Source: Nitrobacteraceae bacterium AZCC 2146 (GTDB lineage: Bacteria; Pseudomonadota; Alphaproteobacteria; Rhizobiales; Xanthobacteraceae). Taken from it: a stretch of 64,000 nt of DNA. This document shows positions 25,246 through 35,245 of the stretch, piece by piece. Location: NCBI GenBank assembly GCA_036924855.1, contig JBAGRP010000001.1, forward strand, positions 7,576,770 to 7,640,769. Direction: 5' to 3'. The position numbers and the translations under genes were made by a program. A model generated the notes under the pieces. The model made no database searches and was not told the DNA's origin. It saw only the letters and a list, made by a program, of their open reading frames with translations. Position 1 is the stretch's first letter; every line of letters starts with the position of its first letter.

Positions 25246-25911
25246 TCAGAAATGATAGTTCACGCCGACGGTGATTGTTTGGAATTTCTGGTCCCGATCT
25301 GGCAAATTATCCTTTTTGAGATCCTTGTAGAGATCCGTGTAGAGATATTCGATCTTGGCGGACCAATTCGATTGAAAAGCCCATTCAACGCCGCCGCCTG
25401 CGGTCCAGCCAATTCGCAGCTTGTCGACCCCTGCGTCTTTCACCTGGCCGAAAGCCATGCCACCGGTTCCGTAGACGAGCAAATGTGAGTCCAGGAGCGT
25501 GAAGCCTGCTCGACCGCGACCGGTCCCGTAGAAAGGCATACTCACCTCGTTCAAGCCATTGTGGCTCGTCTTGATACCCGAGGCCATGAAATCGTTTTCG
25601 ATGCCGACGACGAACCGCGGCGACACTTGATAGTTATAGCCAAGCTGAATGCCGCCAACCGCCCCGTCGGCCCGACCGCCGTTCGTTCCCAGATAACTGT
25701 TAAAGGCGTCGGTGCCGCTGAAACCGCCGCCCACATTGGCGCCGGCGTAAAAGCCGGTCCAGGAAAAGGCCGGCTGCAGCGACGGCGCATAGACCGGCGC
25801 AACCTTACGGTACGGAAGATCCGCCGCATGCGCGGCGCCCGCGGTGAGGGCGACGGCCAGGACCAAAGCAGAAATCGTCTTCCGGTTATTCATCGAATTT
25901 TCGAGGGTCAT
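25246..25911 (-). CDS. Outer-membrane beta-barrel protein (Omp25/RopB-like porin family)
   Basis: A 221-residue protein starting at ATG 25911, with GGGAGATCAGGGG upstream; ATG 25893 is an alternative. The signal peptide ends GAAHAA, then the mature part begins DLPYRKVAPVYAP. A typical rhizobial opening FSWTGFYAGANVGGGFSG follows, as in Omp25/RopB proteins. Alternating strands continue to the C-terminal Phe (VGVNYHF), the signal for barrel assembly. The first 71 codons of the longer open frame overlap the DUF3313 pseudogene antisense and are not real. Confidence 0.9.
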   Translation of the reverse strand: MTLENSMNNRKTISALVLAVALTAGAAHAADLPYRKVAPVYAPSLQPAFSWTGFYAGANVGGGFSGTDAFNSYLGTNGGRADGAVGGIQLGYNYQVSPRFVVGIENDFMASGIKTSHNGLNEVSMPFYGTGRGRAGFTLLDSHLLVYGTGGMAFGQVKDAGVDKLRIGWTAGGGVEWAFQSNWSAKIEYLYTDLYKDLKKDNLPDRDQKFQTITVGVNYHF

Positions 25912-26060
25912 GGCCCCTGATCTCCCATTTTGTGATCCAACGTGGCCCGAAAATGGCCCTCGGCCATTAATCAAACTACATCGTACTATTAAGCTCTGCC
26001 GCCTGAGACTGCAAGCCGAAATGCAAAGCATCGGATGGTCAAAGCGCGACTCGGGCGGAG

Positions 26061-26414
26061 GTCGCTTCGTCGTCCCATCTGGCGCCGAATCCGTCCGATA
26101 CATCCGGACGGATTCCGTTCCCAAGCGGACAAGACATCGCTCGCTAATCAGCGCGCGCCAAACACACTGCGCGTGAGGCCGACGGGCGCGGTCTATAATG
26201 CGTGCAAGGCGCTCGCGACGGGGAGGGAACGATGACAGGCTCGGTGATCTATGCCGTCGAGATATTCGATGCCGCGACTTCCCGCCTGCTCAGCGCGTTC
26301 GTCAGCAAGCAATATCCGAACCCATACAACATCAAGGCCAGCGTGGGACCGCTGGCCGCGGCAGAGGCCGGGATCGATAAGGGCGCGGATGCGCTAATGG
26401 CGCACATGCGATAA
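26061..26414 (+). pseudogene. Decayed second copy of the DUF3313 lipoprotein gene
   Basis: The last 60 codons (from about 26231) encode GSVIYAVEIFDAATSRLLSAF and GPLAAAEAGIDKGADAL, almost identical to 24661-24835. Upstream matches are interrupted. The motif CGCTCGC, present twice in the intact gene at 24444-24450 and 24498-24504, is present once here, which fits a 54-base deletion between short direct repeats. Further deletions remove the middle of the protein. No signal peptide or start remains, so it is not functional. Confidence 0.9.
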
Positions 26415-26629
26415 TTGCCGAACATTTCAAACAGGTGGCTGAGTTTGGATAGCGGGTTGCCCAGAAATTCAAAGGCATGCCGAATCTTTGAGCGCATCAC
26501 AGGAGCGTCTTGCGGGCTATCGTAGGGGGTGAGCGAGGCCGAAACCCGCCGTTGGAATTGGCAGCTCTCGTTCCTGCAGGCGACAAAGCCATCTATTCTG
26601 CAATGATGTGAGAAGACAAGGATTCGGAC

Positions 26630-27610
26630 ATGGGCGAGTTGCTAGAAGCGGCGAGGGTTTCTCAAGCCAGCCTGCCGGTGATTGATATCGGCGGCCTGTC
26701 TTCGGGTAAACTGGCCGACCGCGAAGCTGTCGGCGCCCAACTGCGCGCGGCCTGTCTTGCCAGCGGGTTTTTCTACATCAGCAATCACGGCGTTCCGGAA
26801 GACTGTGTGGCCGACGTGTTCTCCGAGGCGGCGGCCTTCTTTGCTCTTCCGCCCGATCGGAAGGCAGAAGTCGACAAGTCGCGCTCCAAGGCCAATCGTG
26901 GCTATGAACCGCTGCAAGGGCAAACCCTGGAGCCGGGTGCGCCGCCCGACCTCAAGGAAGGCTATTACATTGGCCCCGAGCACGCCGCGGACGATCCGCG
27001 CGTGATCGCCGGCATGTTCAATCACGGTGCCAATCAATGGCCGGCCGCACGACCGCGCTTCAAGCCGGTGATGCAGTCCTATCTCGATATCATGCTGGAG
27101 TTGTCCGCCCGAATGATGGGTGGGATCGCGCTCTCGCTCAATCTGCCGGAAGACTACTTCGCAAGCTATTGCGAGGACGCCATGGCGACCGTGCGGCTTT
27201 TGCACTACCCGCCGCGATCGGCGCGAACCAGTCCGGCTCAAAAGGGCGCGGGCGCGCACACCGATTTCGGTGGCCTGACGCTGCTGCGCCAGGGCGACAT
27301 CGGCGGCCTGCAGGTGTGGGATCAGCAATCCAGCGGCTGGATTCACGCGGATCCCTTACCGGGGACCTTCGTGGTCAACCTCGGCGATATGATTGCCCGT
27401 TGGACCAACGACCGCTATCGCTCGACGCTTCACCGCGTCGTCAACGAGTCAGGAAATGAGCGTTACTCCGTGCCGTTCTTCTACACCGGCAACTATGCGC
27501 ACAAGGTGGAATGCATCCCGACCTGCCTCGCGCCTGGCGAGCAGCCAAAATACCCGCCGACCACGGTGGAGCAGCACATGCGCGCGATGTATCAGCGAAC
27601 CTACAAGTAG
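26630..27610 (+). CDS. Isopenicillin N synthase-like 2-oxoglutarate/Fe(II) dioxygenase
   Basis: A 326-residue double-stranded beta-helix oxygenase. An N-terminal DIOX_N domain begins LPVIDIGGLSSGKLADRE and GFFYISNHGVPEDCV. The iron ligands are His and Asp in AHTDFGGLTLL near residue 206 and His in TLHRVVN near residue 267. The co-substrate R-x-S pair is visible as NERYSVPFF. The family hydroxylates or desaturates small molecules; the substrate is not evident. An alpha/beta hydrolase follows 45 bases later and may act in the same pathway. Confidence 0.92.
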   Translation: MGELLEAARVSQASLPVIDIGGLSSGKLADREAVGAQLRAACLASGFFYISNHGVPEDCVADVFSEAAAFFALPPDRKAEVDKSRSKANRGYEPLQGQTLEPGAPPDLKEGYYIGPEHAADDPRVIAGMFNHGANQWPAARPRFKPVMQSYLDIMLELSARMMGGIALSLNLPEDYFASYCEDAMATVRLLHYPPRSARTSPAQKGAGAHTDFGGLTLLRQGDIGGLQVWDQQSSGWIHADPLPGTFVVNLGDMIARWTNDRYRSTLHRVVNESGNERYSVPFFYTGNYAHKVECIPTCLAPGEQPKYPPTTVEQHMRAMYQRTYK

Positions 27611-27655
27611 TGCGTCTGAATATCGACGTCGATTGCTTCAACCCAGAGTCCGTCC

Positions 27656-28423
27656 ATGGCCGACGCCTTATCCACGCGTTACACCTTCATTCTGATCCAT
27701 GGCGCGTGGCAGGGTGCGTGGGCCTGGGACACCATCGTTCCGCGCCTGCGGGCGGCCGGCCATGAGGCGATCGCCGTCGATCTGCCGGGCGATGGCCACG
27801 ACGCCACACCACCCGGGCAAGTCAATCTCGCGCTTTATGCCGACGGGGTTGCCGCCCTGATCGATGGCGTTTCCGGTCCGGTCGTCATGGTCGGCCACAG
27901 TATGGGCGGAATCACCGCCTCGCAGGCCAGCGAATTGCGGCCGGAGCGGATCGCGCTGGCGATCTATCTCTGCGCCTTCATGTTGCCCGACGCGATGTCG
28001 GTGCTGGAATTCTACGAAAAGTATCTCGAATCCTGGATGCGTGGCGCCCACGCGCGCGTGACCTACGATCCCGCCGGGCCGACTTCGATGATCGATCCGG
28101 TATCCGCAGTTGATGTGTTTTACCACATGTCGGATCGCACCGTGGCACGGGCAGCGGCCAGTCGATTGACGCCGCAGCCGGAAGGTGCACGGCGATCAAA
28201 ACTCCAGCTTTCGGCTAGCAAATATGGTACGGTGCCGCGCGTCTATATCGAGGCGCGAGAAGACCGTTCGGTTCATCTCCCGCTGCAACGCAAGATGCAG
28301 GAGATCGCGCAATGCCAGGCCGTGTACGGTCTCAATAGCGATCACGCGCCGCAACTCTCCGATCCCGACCGCTTGGTCGAGCTGTTTCTGGAAGCAGTAG
28401 GCGACCATGCGCGAGCGTTGTGA
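27656..28423 (+). CDS. Alpha/beta fold hydrolase (esterase-like)
   Basis: A 255-residue alpha/beta hydrolase. The oxyanion segment FILIHGAWQGAWAWD lies near residue 11, the nucleophile elbow GHSMGG near residue 81, and the catalytic His in SDHAPQLSDPDR near residue 232. The short sequence and HGAWQGAW opening resemble the plant methylesterase/hydroxynitrile-lyase branch and bacterial salicylate-esterase-like proteins. It follows the dioxygenase in the same direction. The reaction is not known. Confidence 0.9.
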   Translation: MADALSTRYTFILIHGAWQGAWAWDTIVPRLRAAGHEAIAVDLPGDGHDATPPGQVNLALYADGVAALIDGVSGPVVMVGHSMGGITASQASELRPERIALAIYLCAFMLPDAMSVLEFYEKYLESWMRGAHARVTYDPAGPTSMIDPVSAVDVFYHMSDRTVARAAASRLTPQPEGARRSKLQLSASKYGTVPRVYIEAREDRSVHLPLQRKMQEIAQCQAVYGLNSDHAPQLSDPDRLVELFLEAVGDHARAL

Positions 28424-28427
28424 CCCT

Positions 28428-28489
28428 CGTCATTGCGAGGAGCACTTGCGACGAAGCAATCCAGTCTGTGCTTGCGGCTTCTGGATTGC
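28428..28489. repeat. Dispersed palindromic repeat (CGTCATTGCGAGGAGC type)
   Basis: The sequence CGTCATTGCGAGGAGC, continuing to GACGAAGCAATCCAG, is a well-known intergenic repeat type in many alphaproteobacterial genomes. GCAATCCAG (28456-28464) and CTGGATTGC (28481-28489) form a 9-bp hairpin. The mirror half after it is degenerate. It lies directly after the hydrolase stop and creates a spurious Arg-rich frame. Confidence 0.7.
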
Positions 28490-28840
28490 GAATATTGACG
28501 ATGTCGAACCGCGCGATTCAGCTGCCTGGGTGAAGGGTTCGAATCGCTTCGTGCCACTCGCTGCGGTGGCGACTGCCAGCAACCCATTGCGCTATGCGTT
28601 TAATGAAGCAGCTCAGGCCGCGACCCAGTTCGCGCCGGCAAGCCGGCATGATGGTCCCTCACTGGCGGAAGGCGAGGCGCCCGGGCTGGAGGCCTTTTAC
28701 AGCCCGGCGCAATCGACCTAAGCTTATGGCGTTCATGCCGCGATTGCGGCGCGATCAAATTCCATCACGTGCCGCTATCGCCGAGCATGATCAGCAGCGC
28801 GTTGGAGCAGATCGGTCACTGATATCAGAGCCCGCGATCA
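28490..28840. other. Non-coding stretch between convergent genes
   Basis: About 350 bases between the hydrolase and the convergent amidohydrolase. I see decayed repeat-like sequence in the first 100 bases and no convincing gene, RNA or terminator. The short frames here have no start context and no recognisable domain. Confidence 0.5.
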
Positions 28841-29536
28841 TCACGCCGCGTTCTGCGCCGCGGGCCGCTTGCTCCATTCATCGAGCAGATCGGCGGAGTC
28901 CGCGACAAGCCCGAGATGTAGCGACACCATGGCGAGCGCTGCCGCCTCCAGATTATCGTCGGTTCCTCGGACCAGATCGCGCATCACGATGACGCGGTAG
29001 TTATGGTTGCTGGCATCGAATGCCGTGTTCAGCACGCAACAATCGGTGAAACCACCGTTCAGCACGACGGTTTCGACACGCATGTTGCGCAGCAGAAAAT
29101 CAAGGTCGGTCGGATAGAACGCCGACAGCCGTTTCTTGGTCTCGACGATCAGGTCGTTGGGGCCGACCCTGGTCACAAATTCAGTCCAGGGCGAGCCCTC
29201 GATGGCGTGGGCGTCGCTGTTCGGGATCGCGCCGACATGCAATGGAAATGTGCGTCGCCACGCCGAGCTGATGCCATTGATGTCATCGACGCCGCCGCGC
29301 CGCAGCACCGACCGGACGTGAATGATGGGGACGCCGAGTGTGCGGACGCGGTCATGGAATGCGTCGATCGGCGCCACGATGTCGCGGGCACGCGGCGCCG
29401 GGCATGGGCAGTCCGGTGAGGTGTCGAGATGGCCGCGATGCATGTCGATCGAGACGACGGCGGTCTTCTTCGGATCGAGATAGTCCTCGAACCCTTTCTC
29501 GATCTGGCGCGGCTGTCCATAGACATAAATCTGCAT
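28841..29536 (-). CDS. Isochorismatase-family cysteine hydrolase (amidohydrolase)
   Basis: A 231-residue cysteine hydrolase of the isochorismatase fold. The catalytic Asp is in AVVSIDMHRGHLD near residue 31, the Lys in LIVETKKRLSAFY near residue 134, and the nucleophilic Cys in NGGFTDCCVLNTAFDA near residue 167. The triad is complete. Relatives cleave amide or ureido bonds (biuret, maleamate, N-carbamoyl compounds). It lies 27 bases after the last permease of the BMP-type importer on the same strand, so it probably acts on the imported compound. Confidence 0.9.
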   Translation of the reverse strand: MQIYVYGQPRQIEKGFEDYLDPKKTAVVSIDMHRGHLDTSPDCPCPAPRARDIVAPIDAFHDRVRTLGVPIIHVRSVLRRGGVDDINGISSAWRRTFPLHVGAIPNSDAHAIEGSPWTEFVTRVGPNDLIVETKKRLSAFYPTDLDFLLRNMRVETVVLNGGFTDCCVLNTAFDASNHNYRVIVMRDLVRGTDDNLEAAALAMVSLHLGLVADSADLLDEWSKRPAAQNAA

Positions 29537-29563
29537 TATTCTCTCCCTGTATTGACGGCGCCT

Positions 29564-30499
29564 CTATCGCCGCTCCTCGCGCACATGCGGTTGTCCGAGC
29601 GCACCGGGTTCCTGGCTGCCGCGACGATCCTTGGCACCGACCCAGACCATCACGGCAATGGTGGCAAGATAGGGCGTCATCAGCATCAGATATTGCGGCA
29701 CGCGAATACCGGCGGCAGCGACATGCGGAATCAGCGCCTCGATACAGCCGAACAGAAGCGCGCCCCACAGCGCCGGCCACGGCGCCCAGCGCGCAAACAC
29801 CACCAGCGCGACGGCAATCCAGCCGCGACCGCCGACCATACCGGTCACCCATAGTTTAACGCTGACGACGGAAATGTAGCCCCCGGCTAGACCGATCAAG
29901 GAAGAACCTGCGACAATCGCCAAGATGCGATGTAGCGAGACGCTGACGCCTGCGGCGTCGGAAGCGGCCGGGTTCTCGCCGACGGCGCGAAGCCGCAGGC
30001 CCAGCATGGTCCTGAACAGGATGAAGTTCACCGCAAAGAAGATCAGGACGGTGAGGTAAACCACCGAATCCTGCATGAAGAATATTCGGCCGATGACCGG
30101 TATCTCGGACAGTGGCCAGATCTTCAGGTTGCCGAGCCCGGCAATTTGCTTGTTCTGCCATTTCGCCAGCGTGCCGATCAGCCCGGTCAGGCCTTGGCAG
30201 AAAAACACGACCGATAATCCCGCGATTACCTGGTTGACGCGCAGCACCACCACCAAAATGGCAAACAGCAGCGAAACGAGGCTCGCCGCCAGCATCGCGA
30301 CCAGCAAGGCGATTGCCGGATAGCCGCCGAGCGTAAGGCAGGTTCCCGCGCCGGCCAACGCGCCGATGAGCATTAGCCCTTCCGCGGTAAGATTCAGTAC
30401 TCCGGAGCGCTCCGACACGATCAGGCCGAGCGCGGCCAGCGCGTAAGGCACCGCCGTGACCGGGACATTTGCCAGCCAATTGATCAGGAAATCGTTCAC
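29564..30499 (-). CDS. ABC transporter permease, BMP/nucleoside type (second membrane subunit)
   Basis: A 311-residue polytopic permease of the BPD_transp_2 family. The opening places conserved hydrophobic helices before SERSGVLNLTAEGLMLIGALAG near residue 28, a hallmark of the NupQ/YufQ-like subunits of nucleoside ABC importers. A later loop AVGENPAASDAAGVSV near residue 182 is the coupling region. Its partner permease gene ends 71 bases upstream, with a palindromic repeat in the gap. It forms the channel with that partner and is driven by the double ATPase. Confidence 0.92.
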   Translation of the reverse strand: MNDFLINWLANVPVTAVPYALAALGLIVSERSGVLNLTAEGLMLIGALAGAGTCLTLGGYPAIALLVAMLAASLVSLLFAILVVVLRVNQVIAGLSVVFFCQGLTGLIGTLAKWQNKQIAGLGNLKIWPLSEIPVIGRIFFMQDSVVYLTVLIFFAVNFILFRTMLGLRLRAVGENPAASDAAGVSVSLHRILAIVAGSSLIGLAGGYISVVSVKLWVTGMVGGRGWIAVALVVFARWAPWPALWGALLFGCIEALIPHVAAAGIRVPQYLMLMTPYLATIAVMVWVGAKDRRGSQEPGALGQPHVREERR

Positions 30500-30522
30500 G
30501 CCGATATCTCATATAAGTTTTG

Positions 30523-30571
30523 GCGCATGATCTTGTCCGAAAACCGGCTTCCACCTTTCGGGATCATGCGC
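30523..30571. repeat. Dispersed palindromic repeat (GCGCATGATC arms) between permease genes
   Basis: GCGCATGATC (30523-30532) and GATCATGCGC (30562-30571) are perfect 10-bp arms around a loop containing CCGAAAACCGGCTTCCACC. This is a repeat I recognise from Bradyrhizobium-type genomes. Its last base is also the first base of the upstream permease's stop codon (minus strand), so it is placed right at the gene end, where it can act as an mRNA stabiliser. Confidence 0.8.
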
Positions 30572-31672
30572 TAGCGAATCCATCGAACGCGGTGACGGAT
30601 CAGGAATTCTGATGAAGCCACGGCGATGACGATGATGGCCTCGATCATCTGCACCATCGCAAATGGGACCTGGTAGAATACCTGCAGCGTTTGTCCGGTG
30701 ATGAACAGAACTGCAATCAGAAAGCCGACAACAGCAACAACAATCGGATCGTTGCGTGACAGGAACGCGATCAGCACGCCGGAGAACACATAGCCGTTGG
30801 AAAACGACTGAGTCAGCCGTCCCTCCTGGCTGGCGACGTTGACGAAGCCGGCAAGCCCTGCGCAGGCGCCGGAAGCGGCGATGATGCACACCGTCATCGT
30901 CTGCACGGGAACGCCGACGATTTTAGCCATGCGCGGATTAGCGCTGATGAAGCGGGTGTAGAACCCGATCCGGCTGAGATGGATCAACCACCCGGCCAGT
31001 AGCACGCTCACGATTGCGACGATTAAGCCGCCATTGATGCCGTATCCGATGTCTCCAAGCCGCTCGAACGGACGGAACGGCGTCGATTGCGGAAATGCGG
31101 TTTTGGAATCCTGCCAGGCGCCATAAAGCAGATGAAACAAGAAATACATCGCGACATAATTTAGCAGCAGCGTGGCGATGATTTCGTTGACGCGAAACCG
31201 GATTTTCAGAAGCGCCACCAGCAGCACCCATAGTGCCCCGCCGAGAGCGGCTCCGAATCCCATCATCAGCAACCGCGTCGATGGCGGTCCGATGTCGTAA
31301 ATCGAGACTGCGGCTGCGAAAATGCCGCCGAAAATCATCTGGCCTTCGAGGCCGAGATTCCAGAAGCCGATGCGGAACGCCAAGCTGGCGCTCAGCCCGA
31401 CGAGGACCAGCGGCGCGGCCTGAACCAGTACACCGCGCAGGCTATCGGCGGTGAGGACGCTTGCGAGTTCCGAGGCGAGCGTCACCGGCGAAACGCCCAC
31501 CGCCGCGAGAATGGCCACCGATATAGCCAGACCAAGGATCAGCGAACCACCGACGAAAACGGCCTGCTTCCAAGGCGGCAGGTTCTGGCGAACGTCGAGC
31601 GTGATACGGCCAAGGTGGCGCGAAGGGGCGACGGATGGCGCGGTCAATTGGCTGGTCGCCTGGCCCGGAAGA

Positions 31673-31680
<8 letters not shown>
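30571..31680 (-). CDS. ABC transporter permease, BMP/nucleoside type (first membrane subunit)
   Basis: A 369-residue permease from ATG 31680 (MHDLPGQATSQ). The longer open frame would overlap the ATPase gene by 74 bases; this start overlaps it by 8. It carries SLAFRIGFWNLGLEGQMIFGGIFAA near residue 105, the NupP/YufP-type conserved segment. Also seen are a KIRFRVNEIIATLLLNYVAMYF segment and about nine hydrophobic helices. It pairs with the downstream permease. The ATPase/permease overlap suggests coupled translation. Confidence 0.9.
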
Positions 31681-33175
<1,495 letters not shown>

Positions 33176-33191
33176 AGACTTGTACTAGCGG

Positions 33192-34271
33192 TTACTTCTG
33201 GGCAATCACCCCGGGCACATACCAATCCATCTTCCAGAAGCCACCGTCATCGAGCGATTTCCCGGCGGCGAGGCGTTCGACATTCGCTGTGTCCTTGATC
33301 GGCCCGGTGAAGATCTGCTTGCCGGCGATGATGGCATCGCGCTCGGCCATCACCTTGTCCATGACGTCCTTGGGAACGACGGTATTGCAGCAGGCGATAT
33401 CGGTGCCGCCATCCTTGATGCCGGGGAAGGCACCATAGGGGCTGGGCTCCCAGTTTCCGGCCGCGACTTTCTTCAGCTCCGGTGACAGGAAGTGATCCCA
33501 TGTCCAGACCGACGAACACAACGTCGCCTTCGGCGCGAATTCACGCAGATCGCGATGATGCCCGGTGCCGTAGATCCCGCGTTCTTGCGCGACAATCTGT
33601 GGCGTCGGCGTATCGACGTGCTGGCCGATGACGTCGATGCCCTGATCGGCCATCGCCGATGCCGCGGCGCGTTCTTTGACCGGATCGTTCCAGGCGCCGG
33701 TAAAGATCACGGTCACTGTCGCTTTCGGATTCATTTTCAGCGCGCCCATCTCGTAGGCGTTGATGGTCCAGTTCACCGGGCCGATCGGATGCGCTGCTAC
33801 AAAGCCGAGCTTGCCGGTCTTCGACATCGCGCCGGCAATCATTCCACAGAGATACTGGCTCTCATAGGTGCGGCCGTAGAACGATTCGAGGTTGGATCCG
33901 TTAGTGGTGCCCGAGGCATTGAGAAAAGCCACTTTCGGGTATTTCTGAGAAAGTTCCTTGAATGTGTCGGAATAGCCGAAGGCGGTGCCGATTATAACGT
34001 TATAGCCACGCTGGATGAATCGCTCGGCCGCCGGTGTGATCTGGCCCGCCACTTCAGGAACGTTTTCGACGAAGGGAATCTGCATATCAAGCGACTTTTC
34101 GATCTTCGGACGTGCCTCGTCAAAGGCTTGGGTCCAGCCACCGTCAGTCTTGTCGGCAAAATACAGGAAGGCGATTTTTGGCGGCGCAGGGAGGGTAAAA
34201 CCGGCGGCATAAGCAATAGCCGCGCCGCAGGTCAATGCGGCCGCGAAAACGGGGATTGTAGTCCATCGCAT
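33192..34271 (-). CDS. BMP family ABC transporter substrate-binding protein (nucleoside-like ligand)
   Basis: A 359-residue BmpA/Med-family lipoprotein-like binding protein from ATG 34271. Residues 1-22 are a Sec signal ending at AYAA. The mature part begins PPKIAFLYFADKTDGGWTQA; a later NVIIGTAFGYSDTFKELSQKYP and GPVNWTINAYEMGAL fit the family. BMP proteins bind nucleosides, nucleobases or related rings. It is the first gene of a minus-strand operon of importer plus amidohydrolase, preceded by a perfect TATAAT at 34386-34391. Confidence 0.93.
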   Translation of the reverse strand: MRWTTIPVFAAALTCGAAIAYAAGFTLPAPPKIAFLYFADKTDGGWTQAFDEARPKIEKSLDMQIPFVENVPEVAGQITPAAERFIQRGYNVIIGTAFGYSDTFKELSQKYPKVAFLNASGTTNGSNLESFYGRTYESQYLCGMIAGAMSKTGKLGFVAAHPIGPVNWTINAYEMGALKMNPKATVTVIFTGAWNDPVKERAAASAMADQGIDVIGQHVDTPTPQIVAQERGIYGTGHHRDLREFAPKATLCSSVWTWDHFLSPELKKVAAGNWEPSPYGAFPGIKDGGTDIACCNTVVPKDVMDKVMAERDAIIAGKQIFTGPIKDTANVERLAAGKSLDDGGFWKMDWYVPGVIAQK

Positions 34272-34381
34272 GACGCAAATTCCTTTTACTGTACGAGGAT
34301 TTACCGACTGGTTCGGGACGCGTGACGGAAAATCATCGCACTGCTGGCAGAAATAGCACGCCCAATGTTTAGGACTTGCGC

Positions 34382-34403
34382 GACGATTATATGGGCAATC
34401 GTC
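34382..34403 (-). promoter_or_regulatory. Candidate promoter and operator of the BMP importer operon
   Basis: On the minus strand a perfect TATAAT (34391-34386) lies inside an inverted repeat GACGATT-N8-AATCGTC (34382-34388 and 34397-34403). No good -35 box lies at the right distance, so an activator may be needed. The start codon would be about 110 bases downstream. Inference from sequence only. Confidence 0.4.
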
Positions 34404-34493
34404 ACTTCGAGGTTGCAGAAAGACCAGCGTCTCCTTTTCCAAGCGTCATATGCTGGTGGTCGGACAGTTCGAGAAATTTCGGCACCTTCATAC

Positions 34494-35210
34494 TTAAGCG
34501 GATGGCTGTCTTGGCGCGCGTGAAAAAGCATCGATCACCCTGTCGCTGGACGCAGCCCAGCCGAAAAAGCGTGTGACATTGAACACTGTCGCTTCAAATA
34601 TGAAATCCGGCCCGGCCTGTAGCGTCGAATCCGGGATCATCAGGGCAAAGAACTCGCGATGATAGGCATCGCGTAAGGTTGCTTCGACACAGACATTGGT
34701 ATTCACCCCCACCAGAAGGATAGTCGTGATGCCTCGCGCTCGAAGCAACTGTTCCAGGTGGGTCCCCGCAAAGCCGCTGTAGCGCGCCTTGAGAACCACC
34801 GCTTCGCCTGCAACTGGCCGCATCGGTTCGACAAAGTCGTGATCCCAAGTGCCGTGAGTGATGAGCTTGCCACGTTCCCCGGGATTCGCGCGCATATACT
34901 TCAGAGCGTTTGACTTATGCCAGACCGGCGCTGTCGGGCCGCCGGCCTCGGTCTGCAGTTCATCGAACCCATTCTGCAGGTGGACGATAAAGAGTCCGGC
35001 GGTGCGCGCTGCTGCCAGAACCGCGGCGGCCTTTTCAATGACGGGCGGGCTTGTCGTGACGTCAAATCCCACGCGGTCCAGGTAACCTCCTTTCGATAGA
35101 TAGGCATTTTGCATATCGACCACCACCAAAGCTGTTGTTGAAAGTCCGATGATCAGGCTCTCAGGTTCGGCATCGATGGTAATGCTATCTGGCGCGCGTG
35201 AGACGACCAC
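34494..35210 (-). CDS. RutB-like isochorismatase-family amidohydrolase; start region disrupted by a 13-base homopolymer
   Basis: A 238-residue protein as read from GTG 35210. Its sequence fits RutB (ureidoacrylate amidohydrolase) closely: TALVVVDMQNAYLSKGGYLDRVGFDV, then WHKSNALKYMRANP, LKARYSGFAGTHLEQLLRARGI and VGVNTNVCVEATLRDAYHREFF. The Asp, Lys and Cys of the triad are present. A more natural start is ATG 35241, 4 bases after the preceding permease stop, but the run of 13 C (minus strand) puts it out of frame. With 12 or 15 C it would read MTISRPPPPAVVSRAP into this protein. It could therefore be phase variable or affected by a sequencing error. RutA is absent, so the true substrate may be another ureido or carbamoyl compound. 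Confidence 0.85.
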   Translation of the reverse strand: MVVSRAPDSITIDAEPESLIIGLSTTALVVVDMQNAYLSKGGYLDRVGFDVTTSPPVIEKAAAVLAAARTAGLFIVHLQNGFDELQTEAGGPTAPVWHKSNALKYMRANPGERGKLITHGTWDHDFVEPMRPVAGEAVVLKARYSGFAGTHLEQLLRARGITTILLVGVNTNVCVEATLRDAYHREFFALMIPDSTLQAGPDFIFEATVFNVTRFFGWAASSDRVIDAFSRAPRQPSA

Positions 35211-35213
35211 TGC

Positions 35214-35226
35214 GGGGGGGGGGGGG
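35214..35226. repeat. Poly-G/C homopolymer (13 bases) at the RutB-like gene start
   Basis: Thirteen consecutive G on the plus strand lie 3 bases upstream of the GTG start of the RutB-like gene and 15 bases downstream of an ATG (35241) in a different frame. Tracts of this length slip readily during replication and sequencing. A change to 12 or 15 would fuse the ATG to the gene. Confidence 0.9.
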
Positions 35227-35245
35227 ACGAGAAATTGTCATCGGT

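Noticed and set aside
28407..28721. 104-codon plus-strand frame after the alpha/beta hydrolase
   Set aside because: Its first part is the translation of a dispersed palindromic repeat (RHCEE-type artefact) and it overlaps the hydrolase end.
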